In this document: positions 10,126 to 18,739 of the stretch, piece by piece
Layout: every line of letters starts with the position of its first letter
How positions within the stretch are numbered: position 1 is the stretch's first letter
Origin: Nitrospirillum amazonense
GTDB lineage: Bacteria > Pseudomonadota > Alphaproteobacteria > Azospirillales > Azospirillaceae
NCBI RefSeq assembly: GCF_007828035.1
Contig: NZ_VITV01000001.1
Location: 806,001 to 870,000 of the forward strand
DNA length: 64,000 bases
Direction: 5' to 3'
Program-made: the position numbers and the translations under genes
Notes under the pieces: generated by a model
Told to the model about the DNA's origin: nothing
Databases searched by the model: none
The model's input: the letters and a program-made list of their open reading frames with translations, nothing else

Positions 10126-11484
10126 TCAGCCGGCGGGCTGGTTCTTCATCCATTCCTCCAGCCAGCGGATGTCATAGTCGCCGTTGATGAAGTCCGGCTG
10201 GGCGATGATGCGCTGGTGCAGGGGCAGGGTGGTGTCGATGCCGCCGATGACGAATTCCTCGATGGCGCGGCGCAGGCGCATTAGACACTCGTTACGGCTG
10301 TTCCCGTGGACGATCAGCTTGGCGATCATGCTGTCATAGTGCGGCGGCACGCGATAGCCATCGTAGAGGGCGCTGTCAACGCGCACGCCCAGGCCGCCCG
10401 GGGCGTGGTAGCCGTCGATCTTGCCCGGGCTGGGGGCGAAGGTCACCGGGTTCTCAGCGTTCACGCGGCATTCGATGGAATGGCCGTTGAACTTGATGTC
10501 GTCCTGGCCGTAGCCCAACGGTGCGCCGGTGGCCACACGGATCTGCTCACGCACCAGGTCGACGCCGGTGACCATCTCGCTGATGGTGTGCTCAATCTGC
10601 AGGCGGGTGTTCATCTCGATGAAGTAGAACTGCCCGTTCTCGTACAGGAACTCCATCGTGCCGACGCCGCGATAGCCGAAGGCCGCCGCCGTCTTGGCTG
10701 CCAGGTTGCCGATGAAGGCGCGCTCTTCCGCGTTCAGCGCCGGCGACGGCGCCTCTTCCACCACCTTCTGGTGGCGGCGCTGGATGGAGCAATCACGCTC
10801 GCCGAAATGCACCACGGTACCGTGGTGGTCGCCCAGCAGCTGGATTTCGATGTGGCGCGGCTTAGCCAGGTACTTTTCCATGTAGACTTGGTCGTTGCCG
10901 AAGGCGGCGCGCGCCTCGCCCCGGGCCAGCTGATAGGCCTCCCGCAGCTCGGACTCGCTCCAGGCCACCTTCATGCCCTTGCCGCCACCGCCGGCCGCCG
11001 CCTTGATCAGGACGGGGTACCCGATGCGGCTGGCGTTCACTAGGGCCGCTTCCACCGTCTCCACCGGGCCGTCGGAACCGGGGACGACCGGCAGGCCCAG
11101 GTCCAGCACCGTGCGCTTGGCCGTGACCTTGTCGCCCATGATGCGGATGTGTTCCGGGGACGGGCCGATCCAGGCGAAGCCGTGCTCCTCCACCATCTGC
11201 GCGAACTGCGCGTTCTCGGACATGAAGCCGATGCCGGGGTGGATGGCGTCCGCCCCGGTGATGGCCGCCGCCGACAGGATGGCCGGAATGTTCAGGTAGC
11301 TTTCCTTGGCCGAGGGCGGGCCGATGCACACGCTCTCGTCCGCCAGGCGGACGTGCATGGCGTCGGCGTCGGCGGTGGAATGCACCGCCACGGTTTTAAT
11401 GCCCATCTCGCGGCAGGCGCGGTGGATGCGAAGCGCGATCTCGCCGCGATTGGCGATCAGGACCTTTTCGAACAGGCCGCCCAT
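10126..11484 (-). CDS. accC: Acetyl-CoA carboxylase, biotin carboxylase subunit
   Basis: ATP-dependent carboxylation of the biotin on AccB, the first half of malonyl-CoA synthesis; 452 residues, normal length. Motifs seen: KVLIANRGEIALRI at the N-terminus, the glycine-rich ATP loop KAAAGGGGKGMKV, GERDCSIQRRHQKVVEEAPS, and FIEMNTRLQIEHTISEMVTG with its catalytic residues. The Val/Ile variation in the usual EHPVTE segment (here EHTISE) is minor. The ATG at 11484 has a GAGTGAGGG ribosome site that overlaps the accB stop codon. Earlier in-frame TTG is less likely. Confidence 0.97.
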   Translation of the reverse strand: MGGLFEKVLIANRGEIALRIHRACREMGIKTVAVHSTADADAMHVRLADESVCIGPPSAKESYLNIPAILSAAAITGADAIHPGIGFMSENAQFAQMVEEHGFAWIGPSPEHIRIMGDKVTAKRTVLDLGLPVVPGSDGPVETVEAALVNASRIGYPVLIKAAAGGGGKGMKVAWSESELREAYQLARGEARAAFGNDQVYMEKYLAKPRHIEIQLLGDHHGTVVHFGERDCSIQRRHQKVVEEAPSPALNAEERAFIGNLAAKTAAAFGYRGVGTMEFLYENGQFYFIEMNTRLQIEHTISEMVTGVDLVREQIRVATGAPLGYGQDDIKFNGHSIECRVNAENPVTFAPSPGKIDGYHAPGGLGVRVDSALYDGYRVPPHYDSMIAKLIVHGNSRNECLMRLRRAIEEFVIGGIDTTLPLHQRIIAQPDFINGDYDIRWLEEWMKNQPAG

Positions 11485-11494
11485 GGTCAAACCC

Positions 11495-11950
11495 TCACTC
11501 GATGATCAGCAGGACTTCGCCGTATTCGACCGGCTGGGCGTCGCCAACCTGGATCTGGGTCACGGTGCCGGCCTTGGTCGCCTTGATCGGGTTCATGACC
11601 TTCATGGCCTCGATGATCAGCAGGGTCTGGCCCACCTTCACCGCGTCACCGACCTTCACGAAGGTGCCGGCGCCCGGCTCCGGTGCCAGGTAGGCGGTGC
11701 CGACCATGGGGGACTTCACCGCACCCGGGTGCTGGGCCGGGGGCACGGCGGCCACCGGGGCCGCGGCGGGGGCGGCAGCCGCCACCGGGGCGGCGGCCAC
11801 GGCGACCGGGGCCACGGCGGCGGCTGGTGCCGCGCGGGACAGGCGGATGCGCTTTTCGCCTTCCGCGTATTCGATTTCGGTGAGACCGGTCTCGCCGAGA
11901 AGCTCGGCCAACTTGCGGACGAATTCGCTGTCGAGTTCGAAGGTCGCCAT
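11495..11950 (-). CDS. accB: Acetyl-CoA carboxylase, biotin carboxyl carrier protein
   Basis: Carrier subunit of acetyl-CoA carboxylase, 151 residues. The N-terminal domain MATFELDSEFVRKLAELL is followed by an Ala/Pro/Val linker (about 45-75). The biotinyl domain carries the biotin-accepting lysine in IIEAMKVMN. The common sequence is EAMKM, so the Val is a conservative change. The ATG at 11950 has AGGA eight bases upstream. A second ATG at 11956 sits too near the AGGA. It lies ten bases before accC and 115 bases after aroQ on the same strand. Confidence 0.96.
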   Translation of the reverse strand: MATFELDSEFVRKLAELLGETGLTEIEYAEGEKRIRLSRAAPAAAVAPVAVAAAPVAAAAPAAAPVAAVPPAQHPGAVKSPMVGTAYLAPEPGAGTFVKVGDAVKVGQTLLIIEAMKVMNPIKATKAGTVTQIQVGDAQPVEYGEVLLIIE

Positions 11951-12071
11951 TGTCATGATCCTGGGTACTGGGCTGCGGTTAAGCCGCCGATGGGTCGATC
12001 GATTTGTTGGGTTAGGCCGGTTGCCCGTAGGTGCTGCGCCGGTGCCGGCGTTACGGTTGCCCTGTCACGGG

Positions 12072-12530
12072 TCACGCGGGTGGTGGGCTGTCGATCAGGC
12101 GGGCCGCCGCCTGCAGCGCCAGCAGGTAACCCTGCGAGCCGAAGCCGCAGATGACGCCCTTCGCGACCGGCGACACATAGGAATGATGCCGGAACGGCTC
12201 GCGCCGGAAGATGTTGCTCAAATGCACCTCGACCACCGGCAGGCCCACGGCGCTCAGCGCGTCGTGGATGGCGATGGATGTATGTGTGTACGCGCCGGCG
12301 TTCAGGATGATGGCGTCGTGTTCGCCACGGGACTCCTGAATCCAGGTGACCAGTTCGCCCTCATGGTTGGACTGGCGGAAATCGACCTCCAGGCCCAGGC
12401 GCGCGGCCGTCTCCTGGCAGGCGTTCTCGATATCCTCCAGCGTCTCCGCGCCATAGATGTGCGGCTCGCGAATCCCCAGCATGTTGAGGTTCGGACCGTT
12501 CAGGATCAGGACGGAGGGCGCGATGGCCAA
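12072..12530 (-). CDS. aroQ: 3-dehydroquinate dehydratase, type II
   Basis: Shikimate-pathway enzyme converting 3-dehydroquinate to 3-dehydroshikimate; dodecameric, cytoplasmic. The sequence has [18 protein letters not shown] (catalytic Tyr), [51 protein letters not shown] (catalytic His) and [11 protein letters not shown]. The proposed TTG start at 12530 gives 152 residues, the usual length, with AAAGGCG about ten bases upstream. The ATG at 12677 would add 49 unrelated residues. It belongs to the dsbA-aroQ-accB-accC block on the minus strand. Confidence 0.93.
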   Translation of the reverse strand: MAIAPSVLILNGPNLNMLGIREPHIYGAETLEDIENACQETAARLGLEVDFRQSNHEGELVTWIQESRGEHDAIILNAGAYTHTSIAIHDALSAVGLPVVEVHLSNIFRREPFRHHSYVSPVAKGVICGFGSQGYLLALQAAARLIDSPPPA

Positions 12531-12743
12531 GGATGTATCGCCTTTGCGTACGTACGTCTCAAAAACCGAACGTGGGGGGGTATGCGTCCCCCGCGCGCCG
12601 TTCGTCGAAGGGCGCTTTATAACACGGGCAGCAGCGGGGGCAAGAATCCACGCACACATGCGGCGGGGACCGCCCATGCGCCCCGCTGTCCGCCTATCGC
12701 CCAGAAAACCGGCCTGACGCCTGCTGGCGTGACCGATCGGGGA

Positions 12744-13541
12744 TCAGCTCTTGGCGCTGCGGGCCTTGGCGAACAGATCCTTGAAGGCGTCGGCGCCGAT
12801 GGCGCCCGGCACCAGGGTGTTGCCGATGACGAAGCCCGGCGTGCCGTGGATGTTCAGCGCGTCGGCCAGCGCCAGGTTGGCGTCGATCTCCTTCTGCACC
12901 GCTGGGGACTCCATGTCCTTGGCCAGGCGGTCGGTGTCGGCGCCGGCGTCCTTGGCGATGGACAGGATGCGGTCCTTGTCCAGCTTGCCGGTGGCGGCCA
13001 TCAGCGCCGCGTGCACGGTGTCGTACTTGCCCTGCATGTTGGCGGCCAGGGCGGCCTTGGCGGCGATGACCGACGCCGGGCCCAGGATGGGGAATTCCTT
13101 GTAGACGATGCGGACCTTGCCGTCCTTCTTGATGGCGGCGTCCATCTCCGGCTGGGTGTGCTTGCAGTAGCCGCACTGGTAGTCGAAGAACTCCACCATC
13201 GTCACGTCGCCCTTCAAGTTGCCGCCCGCGGGAGAGGTCTTGGAGGCGAACAGCTCATCCTTGTGCTTCACCAGCGCGTCGGCGGCGGCCTTGGCCTCTT
13301 CCGCCTCGCTCTTGTCCTGCAGGGCCTGCACCGCCTCGGCGATCACCTCGGGATGGGCCAGAAGGTAGTCGTGGACGATCTGTTCCACCTGCGCCTTGTC
13401 GTAGGGGCCCTTGTCGGCCACCGGCCTGTCACTCATCGGTTTGTCGCCCATCGGTTTGTCAGCGGCGAAGACGGGGCTGACGACCGCCAGGCCGGCGAGC
13501 GCCACGGTGGCGTAGAGGGTGGCGGCGATGGTACGCGACAT
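12744..13541 (-). CDS. DsbA-family periplasmic thiol-disulfide oxidoreductase
   Basis: Secreted thioredoxin-fold protein of 265 residues. It has a signal peptide (about 1-26, ending SPVFAAD), and an unusual linker with three copies of a K/R-P-M/V-x-D-K/R unit (KPMGDKPMSDRPVADK). A helical N-terminal extension (about 45-95) and a DsbA domain with the CGYC active site in FFDYQCGYCKHTQPEMD follow. The cis-proline loop is HGTPGFVIGN. The ATG at 13541 precedes the signal peptide directly. Its position next to aroQ and accBC is usual in Rhodospirillales. It resembles ScsC/BdbD-like proteins; the oxidase versus isomerase role is not decidable. Confidence 0.9.
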   Translation of the reverse strand: MSRTIAATLYATVALAGLAVVSPVFAADKPMGDKPMSDRPVADKGPYDKAQVEQIVHDYLLAHPEVIAEAVQALQDKSEAEEAKAAADALVKHKDELFASKTSPAGGNLKGDVTMVEFFDYQCGYCKHTQPEMDAAIKKDGKVRIVYKEFPILGPASVIAAKAALAANMQGKYDTVHAALMAATGKLDKDRILSIAKDAGADTDRLAKDMESPAVQKEIDANLALADALNIHGTPGFVIGNTLVPGAIGADAFKDLFAKARSAKS

Positions 13542-13811
13542 CGAGACGAACTCCGGTTTGCGGCCCGAACCTTCGGGGAACGGTGAAGGCCGGCAGCATG
13601 GACCAGCCGGCGGCGGGGCGCAATGCCGCAAGCCTTGGCGGGACCCGGGTGCGGCGTCGTGCGCGAACCGGCCGCCGCCTACGTTTGTAGGCTACCTATC
13701 GTCGCGCTTGCCAGGGCCGCGGCGCTGTGCGGTCATGGACAGGCCCGGGTCACGAGGGACCGCGCCGGCGGGGATGCGCTTCCGCGCCCGGGCACGACGG
13801 TGGGGTTGGCC

Positions 13812-14816
13812 ATGACCATGGCGGATGATGACGACGATTTCCTGTTCCAGGACGAGGAAGAGGACGAGGCCGACGAGGTCTCGGAACTGGTTCCGGGCAT
13901 GCCGCCCTGGCAGGTGCTGATCGTCGACGATGATCCCGAGGTCCATGCCATGACCCGACTGGTCATGCGCAAGTTCGCGTTCCAGGGCCGCGGCCTGGCC
14001 TTCATCTCCGCCTATTCCGCCGCCGAGGCGCTGGAGGTCATGAAGGGGGAACACGACATCGCCATGATCCTGCTGGACGTGGTGATGGAAAGCGACGACG
14101 CGGGCCTGAAGCTGGTGCCCCGCATCCGTGACGAGCTGGGCAACCGGGCGGTGCGCATCATCCTGCGCACGGGCCAGCCGGGCCAGGCGCCGGAAGATGC
14201 GGTGATCGCCGGCTATGACGTGAACGACTACAAGGCCAAGACGGAACTGACCGCGCGCAAGCTGGTCACCGCCACCATCACGGCGCTGCGGGCCTACCAC
14301 CATATCCGCACGCTGGAACGCTCCTGCCTGGGCATGGAACGGGTGGCGGGCCTGGGGCTGTGCCAGATGGCCCTGTCCGGCCCGTCCTCGGCGGCGGCCG
14401 CCGCGCTGGACCAGATGGCCGAGGTGCTGGAGCAGCCGGCGGATGGCCTGTTCTGCGTCATCTATGGCGCCGACCGGCTGTCGGCGCGCATCCTGGCGGG
14501 GCGCGGGCGCTATCAGGACGCGGCCGGCCATCCCCTGGCCACCGTGGCCGATACCGGCGCCCTGGCCACGGCCTTGCGCAGCCCCGGCGACCTGCGGCAC
14601 GAGTTCACCGACGACGCCATGACGCTGGCCTGGCCGCTGACTCCCCAGGCCTCCAGCGGCGGTGGCGCCCATGCCGGGGCGGTCGCCATGCTGCATCTGC
14701 ATCTGGCGCGCCCCCTGGATGAGATCGCGCGCCGGCTGGCCCTGCTGATGATGATGCGCATCGCCGATGCGCTGGTCACCGCCTGGGCCCTGGAACAGGC
14801 GCGCGACCCCGCCTGA
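13812..14816 (+). CDS. Receiver-DUF3369 response regulator without output domain
   Basis: Cytoplasmic response regulator, 334 residues. An acidic N-terminus (residues 3-25, mostly Asp/Glu) precedes a complete receiver domain: LIVDDDPEVHAM, phospho-acceptor Asp in ILLDVVMESDDAG, Thr/Ser switch LRTGQPG and Lys in YKAKTELT. A DUF3369-like sensory domain follows (about 165-330). Relatives often continue into an HD-GYP or other enzymatic domain; here the protein stops after DUF3369. The ATG at 13812 is followed by another at 13818; neither has a strong ribosome site. No kinase gene is adjacent. Confidence 0.85.
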   Translation: MTMADDDDDFLFQDEEEDEADEVSELVPGMPPWQVLIVDDDPEVHAMTRLVMRKFAFQGRGLAFISAYSAAEALEVMKGEHDIAMILLDVVMESDDAGLKLVPRIRDELGNRAVRIILRTGQPGQAPEDAVIAGYDVNDYKAKTELTARKLVTATITALRAYHHIRTLERSCLGMERVAGLGLCQMALSGPSSAAAAALDQMAEVLEQPADGLFCVIYGADRLSARILAGRGRYQDAAGHPLATVADTGALATALRSPGDLRHEFTDDAMTLAWPLTPQASSGGGAHAGAVAMLHLHLARPLDEIARRLALLMMMRIADALVTAWALEQARDPA

Positions 14817-14900
14817 CAGGCCCCAGTGAACTGGGCAGTTGGGCTTTGGCGGCGCGGCAAGCCCGCTGCGGTGACTGAAAAAGAAAGCGGCGGATAAGGA

Positions 14901-16553
14901 TCAGCGCCCGCCGGGTTGTGGACCGCCACGGCCCGCGCCGCCCAAGGGCGGTCCCACCATCGGGCCCCCCAGCGGGGTTCCCGTCCCCAACGTGCCCAGG
15001 CCCGTGGGGCCGCTGCCGATGGTGGTGGCGTTGGGCAGGTCGGCGACACTGGGAAAGCCCGCCCCGATGGCGGAGATTCCGCCGGTGGACAGCGCGTCTT
15101 CCGGCATGCGCCCGGTGGAGATGATGGGCGTGTCGGGCGAGGCCAGGCCGCTGCTGGGCGCTAGTTGCGGACGCATGTTGTGCGGCAGGCGACTTTCCAC
15201 CAGCACGCGGATGTCCTGGGCCCGCACCCAGTCGGGCGACCCGGCCGGCAGCATCTGCTCAGCCCGGTCGGCGTGATAGCGGGCGGCGCGGATATCGCCC
15301 CGGGCCAAAGCCTCTTCCGCGCGGGCATAGGCCAGCTGCGGCGCCATGTCGGCGCGGGCGTAGGCGCTGGCCAGCAACAGCCATGTCAGCTCCACCAACG
15401 GCTCATCCCGGGCGGAGGAGCGCAGGACATCGATGGCCTCGCGCACCAGCTTATCATCGCCGGCCTCCAGCAGGGCGTGGCCCAGGGCCATGCGCAGCTG
15501 GGCGCTGTCGGGGGCATACTTGACGGCGTTGCGGTAGGGGTCGACCGCTTCCTTGGCGCGGCCGTTCTCGAACAGGATCTGGCCCTTCAGCTCATAGAAG
15601 TAAGGATTCTTCGGTTCCTGCTCGATCAGGCCGTCGACGATCTTCAGGCCCTTGTTGATGTCGCCCACCTGGTAATAGGCGATGGACCGGGCGTAGCGCG
15701 CCGGGACGCTGGTATCACTCTCAGGATACTTGCGCAGGGCCAGGTCGGGATGGATGAAGCCGTACAGCTTGGCCCGCATGCGCTGGTGCATGTCGTAATA
15801 GGCCGAGGGCATCTTGGCGTTGGTGAATTTCGAGATGTGGTCGACGAAGTTCTCGATGTATTCGACGCGGTTCTTGGTCAGCGGGTGGGTCATCAGGAAC
15901 TCCACCTGCTTGGTCTGCGGCAGGCCGGCGTCCTGGCGGCGCAGCTTCTCCATGAACTCCAGCATGCCCTTGGACGAATAGCCGTTGGCCTCCATGTAGG
16001 ACAGGCCGGCCTCGTCCGCCGACGCCTCCTGCGCGCGGCTGAAGGCGAAGAAGGACCGGGCGCCCAGTTCCTGCGCGCCGGCGATGCCGCCCATGGCGGC
16101 ACCACCACCATCGCCCCGACGCGTGCCGCCGATGGCCGCCGCCACGCTCAGCAGCGTGGCCAGGGTGGACAGGATGACGGCGTTCTCGATGGCGTCGCGT
16201 GAGCGCACCTGGTGGCCGCCGGCCATGTGGCCGGTTTCGTGGGCCATGACGCCAATCAGCTGTTCCGGCGTGTCGGCCGCCATGATCAGGCCGGTGTTGA
16301 CGAACATGTTCTGGCCGCCCGCTACGAAGGCGTTCAGCTCGTCATCATTGACCAGGACCAGGGTGACCGCGTCGGGAACGATACCGGCCGCGCGGAAGAT
16401 GGGGGTGGCGAAGACGCGCAGCGTGTGCTCGATTTCCGCGTCACGCACCAGGTTGATGCCGCGGTCCTGGGCCAGCACCGGCTCCACGGCCAGGGCCGAG
16501 GACAGCAGGCTGACCAGGATCAGGCGGGCAAGGCGGCGCGGTCGCAAGAACAT
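14901..16553 (-). CDS. M48 family zinc metalloprotease with TPR repeats (BepA-like)
   Basis: Periplasmic quality-control protease of 550 residues. The signal peptide (about 1-28) ends VEPVLAQD. The zinc motif is HETGH in GVMAHETGHMAGGHQ, with the third ligand Glu in AFSRAQEASADEAGL. The C-terminal half (about 290-470) is tetratricopeptide repeats, followed by a Gly/Pro-rich tail. The fold matches BepA, which works at the outer-membrane assembly machinery in E. coli; the same role here is inference. ATG 16553 has GGAA eight bases upstream; ATG 16565 is an alternative. Only 52 bases separate it from the divergent aminotransferase. Confidence 0.92.
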   Translation of the reverse strand: MFLRPRRLARLILVSLLSSALAVEPVLAQDRGINLVRDAEIEHTLRVFATPIFRAAGIVPDAVTLVLVNDDELNAFVAGGQNMFVNTGLIMAADTPEQLIGVMAHETGHMAGGHQVRSRDAIENAVILSTLATLLSVAAAIGGTRRGDGGGAAMGGIAGAQELGARSFFAFSRAQEASADEAGLSYMEANGYSSKGMLEFMEKLRRQDAGLPQTKQVEFLMTHPLTKNRVEYIENFVDHISKFTNAKMPSAYYDMHQRMRAKLYGFIHPDLALRKYPESDTSVPARYARSIAYYQVGDINKGLKIVDGLIEQEPKNPYFYELKGQILFENGRAKEAVDPYRNAVKYAPDSAQLRMALGHALLEAGDDKLVREAIDVLRSSARDEPLVELTWLLLASAYARADMAPQLAYARAEEALARGDIRAARYHADRAEQMLPAGSPDWVRAQDIRVLVESRLPHNMRPQLAPSSGLASPDTPIISTGRMPEDALSTGGISAIGAGFPSVADLPNATTIGSGPTGLGTLGTGTPLGGPMVGPPLGGAGRGGPQPGGR

Positions 16554-16605
16554 TGTCAATTCCATCGGCGGTGCCGTCGATACCCGAACAGGCGAGCGGT
16601 AAGGT

Positions 16606-17820
16606 ATGATCCCTACATACTCCAAGGATGAATTTCCACGCGCGGCGAGGCGCCCGGCTGTCGCTATACGCGCCAGCACCATCTCTCCCTTCATGGTGAT
16701 GGAGGTGCTGCGCGCCGCCAACGCACGGCAGGCCGCCGGCGGCGACGTCCTGCATCTGGAAATAGGCCAGCCGTCCACCCCGGCACCGAAGGGGGTGATC
16801 GCCGCGGCCGCCCACGCCCTGGCCGCCGATCGCCTAGCCTACACCGATGCCCTGGGCCTGCCAGCCTTGAGAGAGGGCATAGCACGTTGGTACCAAGATC
16901 GCCATGGGGTGGTGATTTCCCCAGACCGGGTGGTGGTGACCACGGGGTCGTCCGGCGCTTTCCTCCTGGCCTTCCTGGCGGCCTTCGACCCGGGCGACCG
17001 CGTGGCCCTGGCGGCCCCGGGATATCCCGCCTACCGCAACATCCTGAAGACGGCCGGCCTGGTGCCGGTGGAGCTGCCCACCGGGCCCGAGACGCGCTTC
17101 CAGCCCACGCCCGCCTTGCTGGACGGCCTGCTGGCGCAGGGCGGGGGACCCATCCGGGGGCTGATCGTGGCCAGCCCCTCCAACCCCACCGGCACCATGC
17201 TGGCCCCCGCCGCCATGGCCGCCCTGGGCGATTGGTGCCGCCGCCATGGCGTCTGGCTCATTTCCGATGAAATCTATCACGGCATCGAGTACGGCACGGT
17301 GCCGGCGGCCACGGCGCTGGCGGTGGACGGGGGGGAAGGCGCCATCACCATCAACAGCTTCTCCAAATACTTTTCCATGACCGGCTGGCGCCTGGGCTGG
17401 GCGGTGGTGCCGGAGCGGCTGGTGCGGTCGGTGGAATGCCTGGCGCAGAACCTCTACATCTCCCCGCCCACCTTGTCGCAGCACGCGGCGGCGGCGGCCT
17501 TCGACTGCGTGGAAGAGCTGGAGGGCCATGTCGCGCGCTACCGCCGCAACCGCGACATCCTGCTGGACCTGCTGCCCGCCGCCGGATTCGGCAAGCTGGC
17601 ACCGGCCGACGGCGCCTTTTTCATCTATGCCGACATTTCCGACCGCACGGATGATTCCCAGGCCTTCTGCACCCGTCTGCTGAATGAGACGGGGGTCGCC
17701 CTGACCCCGGGGGTGGATTTCGACCCCCTGCGCGGCCATCACACCGTACGCATCAGCTTCGCCGGCGCCGAGTCCGAGATGGTGGAGGCCGCGCGCCGCC
17801 TCAAGGCCTGGCGGGCATAA
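16606..17820 (+). CDS. Class I/II pyridoxal-phosphate aminotransferase
   Basis: Cytoplasmic aspartate-aminotransferase-fold enzyme, 404 residues. Features are HLEIGQPSTPAP near residue 50, YTDALGLPALREGIARWY, the substrate/PLP segment ASPSNPTGTM, LISDEIYHGIEYG, and the PLP lysine in NSFSKYFSMTGWRLGWAV. The arginine binding the substrate carboxylate is in TVRISFAG. The amino-acid substrate cannot be told from sequence. The gene is divergent from the M48 protease and is followed by a hairpin at 17828. Confidence 0.92.
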   Translation: MIPTYSKDEFPRAARRPAVAIRASTISPFMVMEVLRAANARQAAGGDVLHLEIGQPSTPAPKGVIAAAAHALAADRLAYTDALGLPALREGIARWYQDRHGVVISPDRVVVTTGSSGAFLLAFLAAFDPGDRVALAAPGYPAYRNILKTAGLVPVELPTGPETRFQPTPALLDGLLAQGGGPIRGLIVASPSNPTGTMLAPAAMAALGDWCRRHGVWLISDEIYHGIEYGTVPAATALAVDGGEGAITINSFSKYFSMTGWRLGWAVVPERLVRSVECLAQNLYISPPTLSQHAAAAAFDCVEELEGHVARYRRNRDILLDLLPAAGFGKLAPADGAFFIYADISDRTDDSQAFCTRLLNETGVALTPGVDFDPLRGHHTVRISFAGAESEMVEAARRLKAWRA

Positions 17821-17827
17821 CACAAAA

Positions 17828-17855
17828 GGCCGGTCAGCAGCGGTGCTGACCGGCC
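17828..17855. terminator. Terminator hairpin between convergent genes
   Basis: A perfect 12-bp stem pairs GGCCGGTCAGCA (17828-17839) with 17844-17855 around loop GCGG. On the minus strand it is followed by TTTT (17824-17827), and on the plus strand only by CTTCGG. It therefore suits best the small secreted gene ending at 17940, and may also end the aminotransferase transcript. Confidence 0.75.
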
Positions 17856-17939
17856 CTTCGGCACTTCAACCTTCATGAGGAATGCTCGGGTGGGCGGGCC
17901 GGTCGTTGGGGTGCCGGCACCTATCCCAATAGGCGCTGA

Positions 17940-18248
17940 TCAGTTCAAGGCGATCAGCTGATGCGGGACGCTACGTCCGGCATGGGCCTTGATGATGGTG
18001 GTGGTCGTGGCCTTGCAGGGCACGGCGAGCCCGCCCGCCTTGCCGCCGCCGTCCATGTGGGTGGGCAGGTGGGCAGGGATGACCGTCAGCTTGCCGGAGG
18101 GTGTGGCCGCCAGCGTCGCGGCCGGCGCGGGCGTCCCCTGTGCCACGGCGGCGACGTCGGGGCGCGGTGCAGCGACCAGGATGGCGGGGGCGACCAGGAA
18201 GGGCAGGCCCAGGAACAGGCCGGTGAGCAGGCTGCGAACGGTCGTCAT
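17940..18248 (-). CDS. Small secreted protein of unknown function
   Basis: 102 residues with a convincing signal peptide (MTTVRSLLTGLFLGLPFLVA, cleavage near AILVAAP). The mature part has one cysteine, an Ala/Pro/Thr-rich section and a basic C-terminus (KAHAGRSVPHQLIALN). It is not recognised as any family. A textbook ribosome site, GGAGG seven bases before the ATG, and the downstream hairpin with T-run make it a credible gene. It stands alone between the aminotransferase and the tRNA gene. Confidence 0.65.
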   Translation of the reverse strand: MTTVRSLLTGLFLGLPFLVAPAILVAAPRPDVAAVAQGTPAPAATLAATPSGKLTVIPAHLPTHMDGGGKAGGLAVPCKATTTTIIKAHAGRSVPHQLIALN

Positions 18249-18483
18249 AATACCACCTCCATAAAACGATCGGCCCTGAGCGGCGTCTGTTGCTAGGCCG
18301 AACGACTGATGGGCGTGGAATTGAAATTCACGGCCAACCGTGGCGGAACCATGGCGAGAACCGGAACTTCGCGGGGCAGGCGCAGACTCTTGGTGCCCTG
18401 TGGCCGATGAGCAACAGGTCGCCCCCGTACCCCCTGCGGGACACCCATGCGGTGGCGATGTGCGATTGGATGAAAGAGAGGGC

Positions 18484-18512
18484 TTGCGGCGGCCGGCGGA
18501 TGTCGATATATA
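18484..18512 (+). promoter_or_regulatory. Sigma-70 promoter of the tRNA-Pro gene
   Basis: TTGCGG (18484-18489), a 17-base spacer and TATATA (18507-18512) stand 16 bases before the first base of the mature tRNA. The spacing is ideal, and the -10 is strongly AT-rich against its GC-rich surroundings. Confidence 0.7.
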
Positions 18513-18528
18513 CCCGCCCACCCCGAGA

Positions 18529-18605
18529 CGGAGAGTAGCTCAGCCTGGTAGAGCACTGCTTTCGGGAGGCAGGGGCCGGAGGTTCGAATCCTCTCTCTCC
18601 GACCA
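18529..18605 (+). tRNA. tRNA-Pro (anticodon CGG)
   Basis: 77 bases including an encoded CCA end (18603-18605). The acceptor stem CGGAGAG/CTCTCCG begins with the C1-G72 pair typical of bacterial proline tRNAs. The D arm is AGCTCAGCCTGGTAGAGC. The anticodon loop TTCGGGA has CGG at 18563-18565, reading CCG codons, frequent in this GC-rich genome. The T arm is GGAGGTTCGAATCCTCT. It has its own promoter and terminator. Confidence 0.97.
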
Positions 18606-18622
18606 TCTCAGGGACGCACAAG

Positions 18623-18658
18623 CGGCCGGCTTCTCCCGAAGCCGGCCGTTTCGCTTTT
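18623..18658 (+). terminator. Intrinsic terminator of tRNA-Pro
   Basis: A perfect 11-bp stem pairs CGGCCGGCTTC (18623-18633) with 18638-18648 around loop TCCC. It is followed by TTTCGCTTTT. It sits 18 bases after the tRNA 3' end. Confidence 0.85.
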
Positions 18659-18683
18659 GGGGCGATGGCATCCACAGCCAAAC

Positions 18684-18715
18684 AAAAAGGCGCGCCGGTC
18701 GAGGGCGCGCCTTTT
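18684..18715 (-). terminator. Terminator of the polyprenyl synthase gene (possibly bidirectional)
   Basis: GGCGCGCC (18689-18696) pairs with GGCGCGCC (18704-18711) around a seven-base loop. It is flanked by AAAAA (18684-18688) and TTTT (18712-18715). Read on the minus strand it is a stem followed by five T residues, 24 bases past the ispB stop. Confidence 0.8.
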
Positions 18716-18739
18716 CGAGAATCTGGCTGAAGCGGGCTG

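Noticed and set aside
7310-10177. Long plus-strand frames of 551 and 315 codons opposite the DUF2339 gene
   Set aside because: They are Gln/Gly/His-rich shadows; the minus-strand frame has the transmembrane pattern and family start.
12715-12731. A terminator after the dsbA-like gene
   Set aside because: The ACGCC/GGCGT stem is five bp long; although a short T-run follows on the minus strand, it is too weak to call.
14820-14850. A terminator after the receiver-DUF3369 gene
   Set aside because: Only a 5-bp CCCAG/CTGGG stem was found, with no T-run following it.
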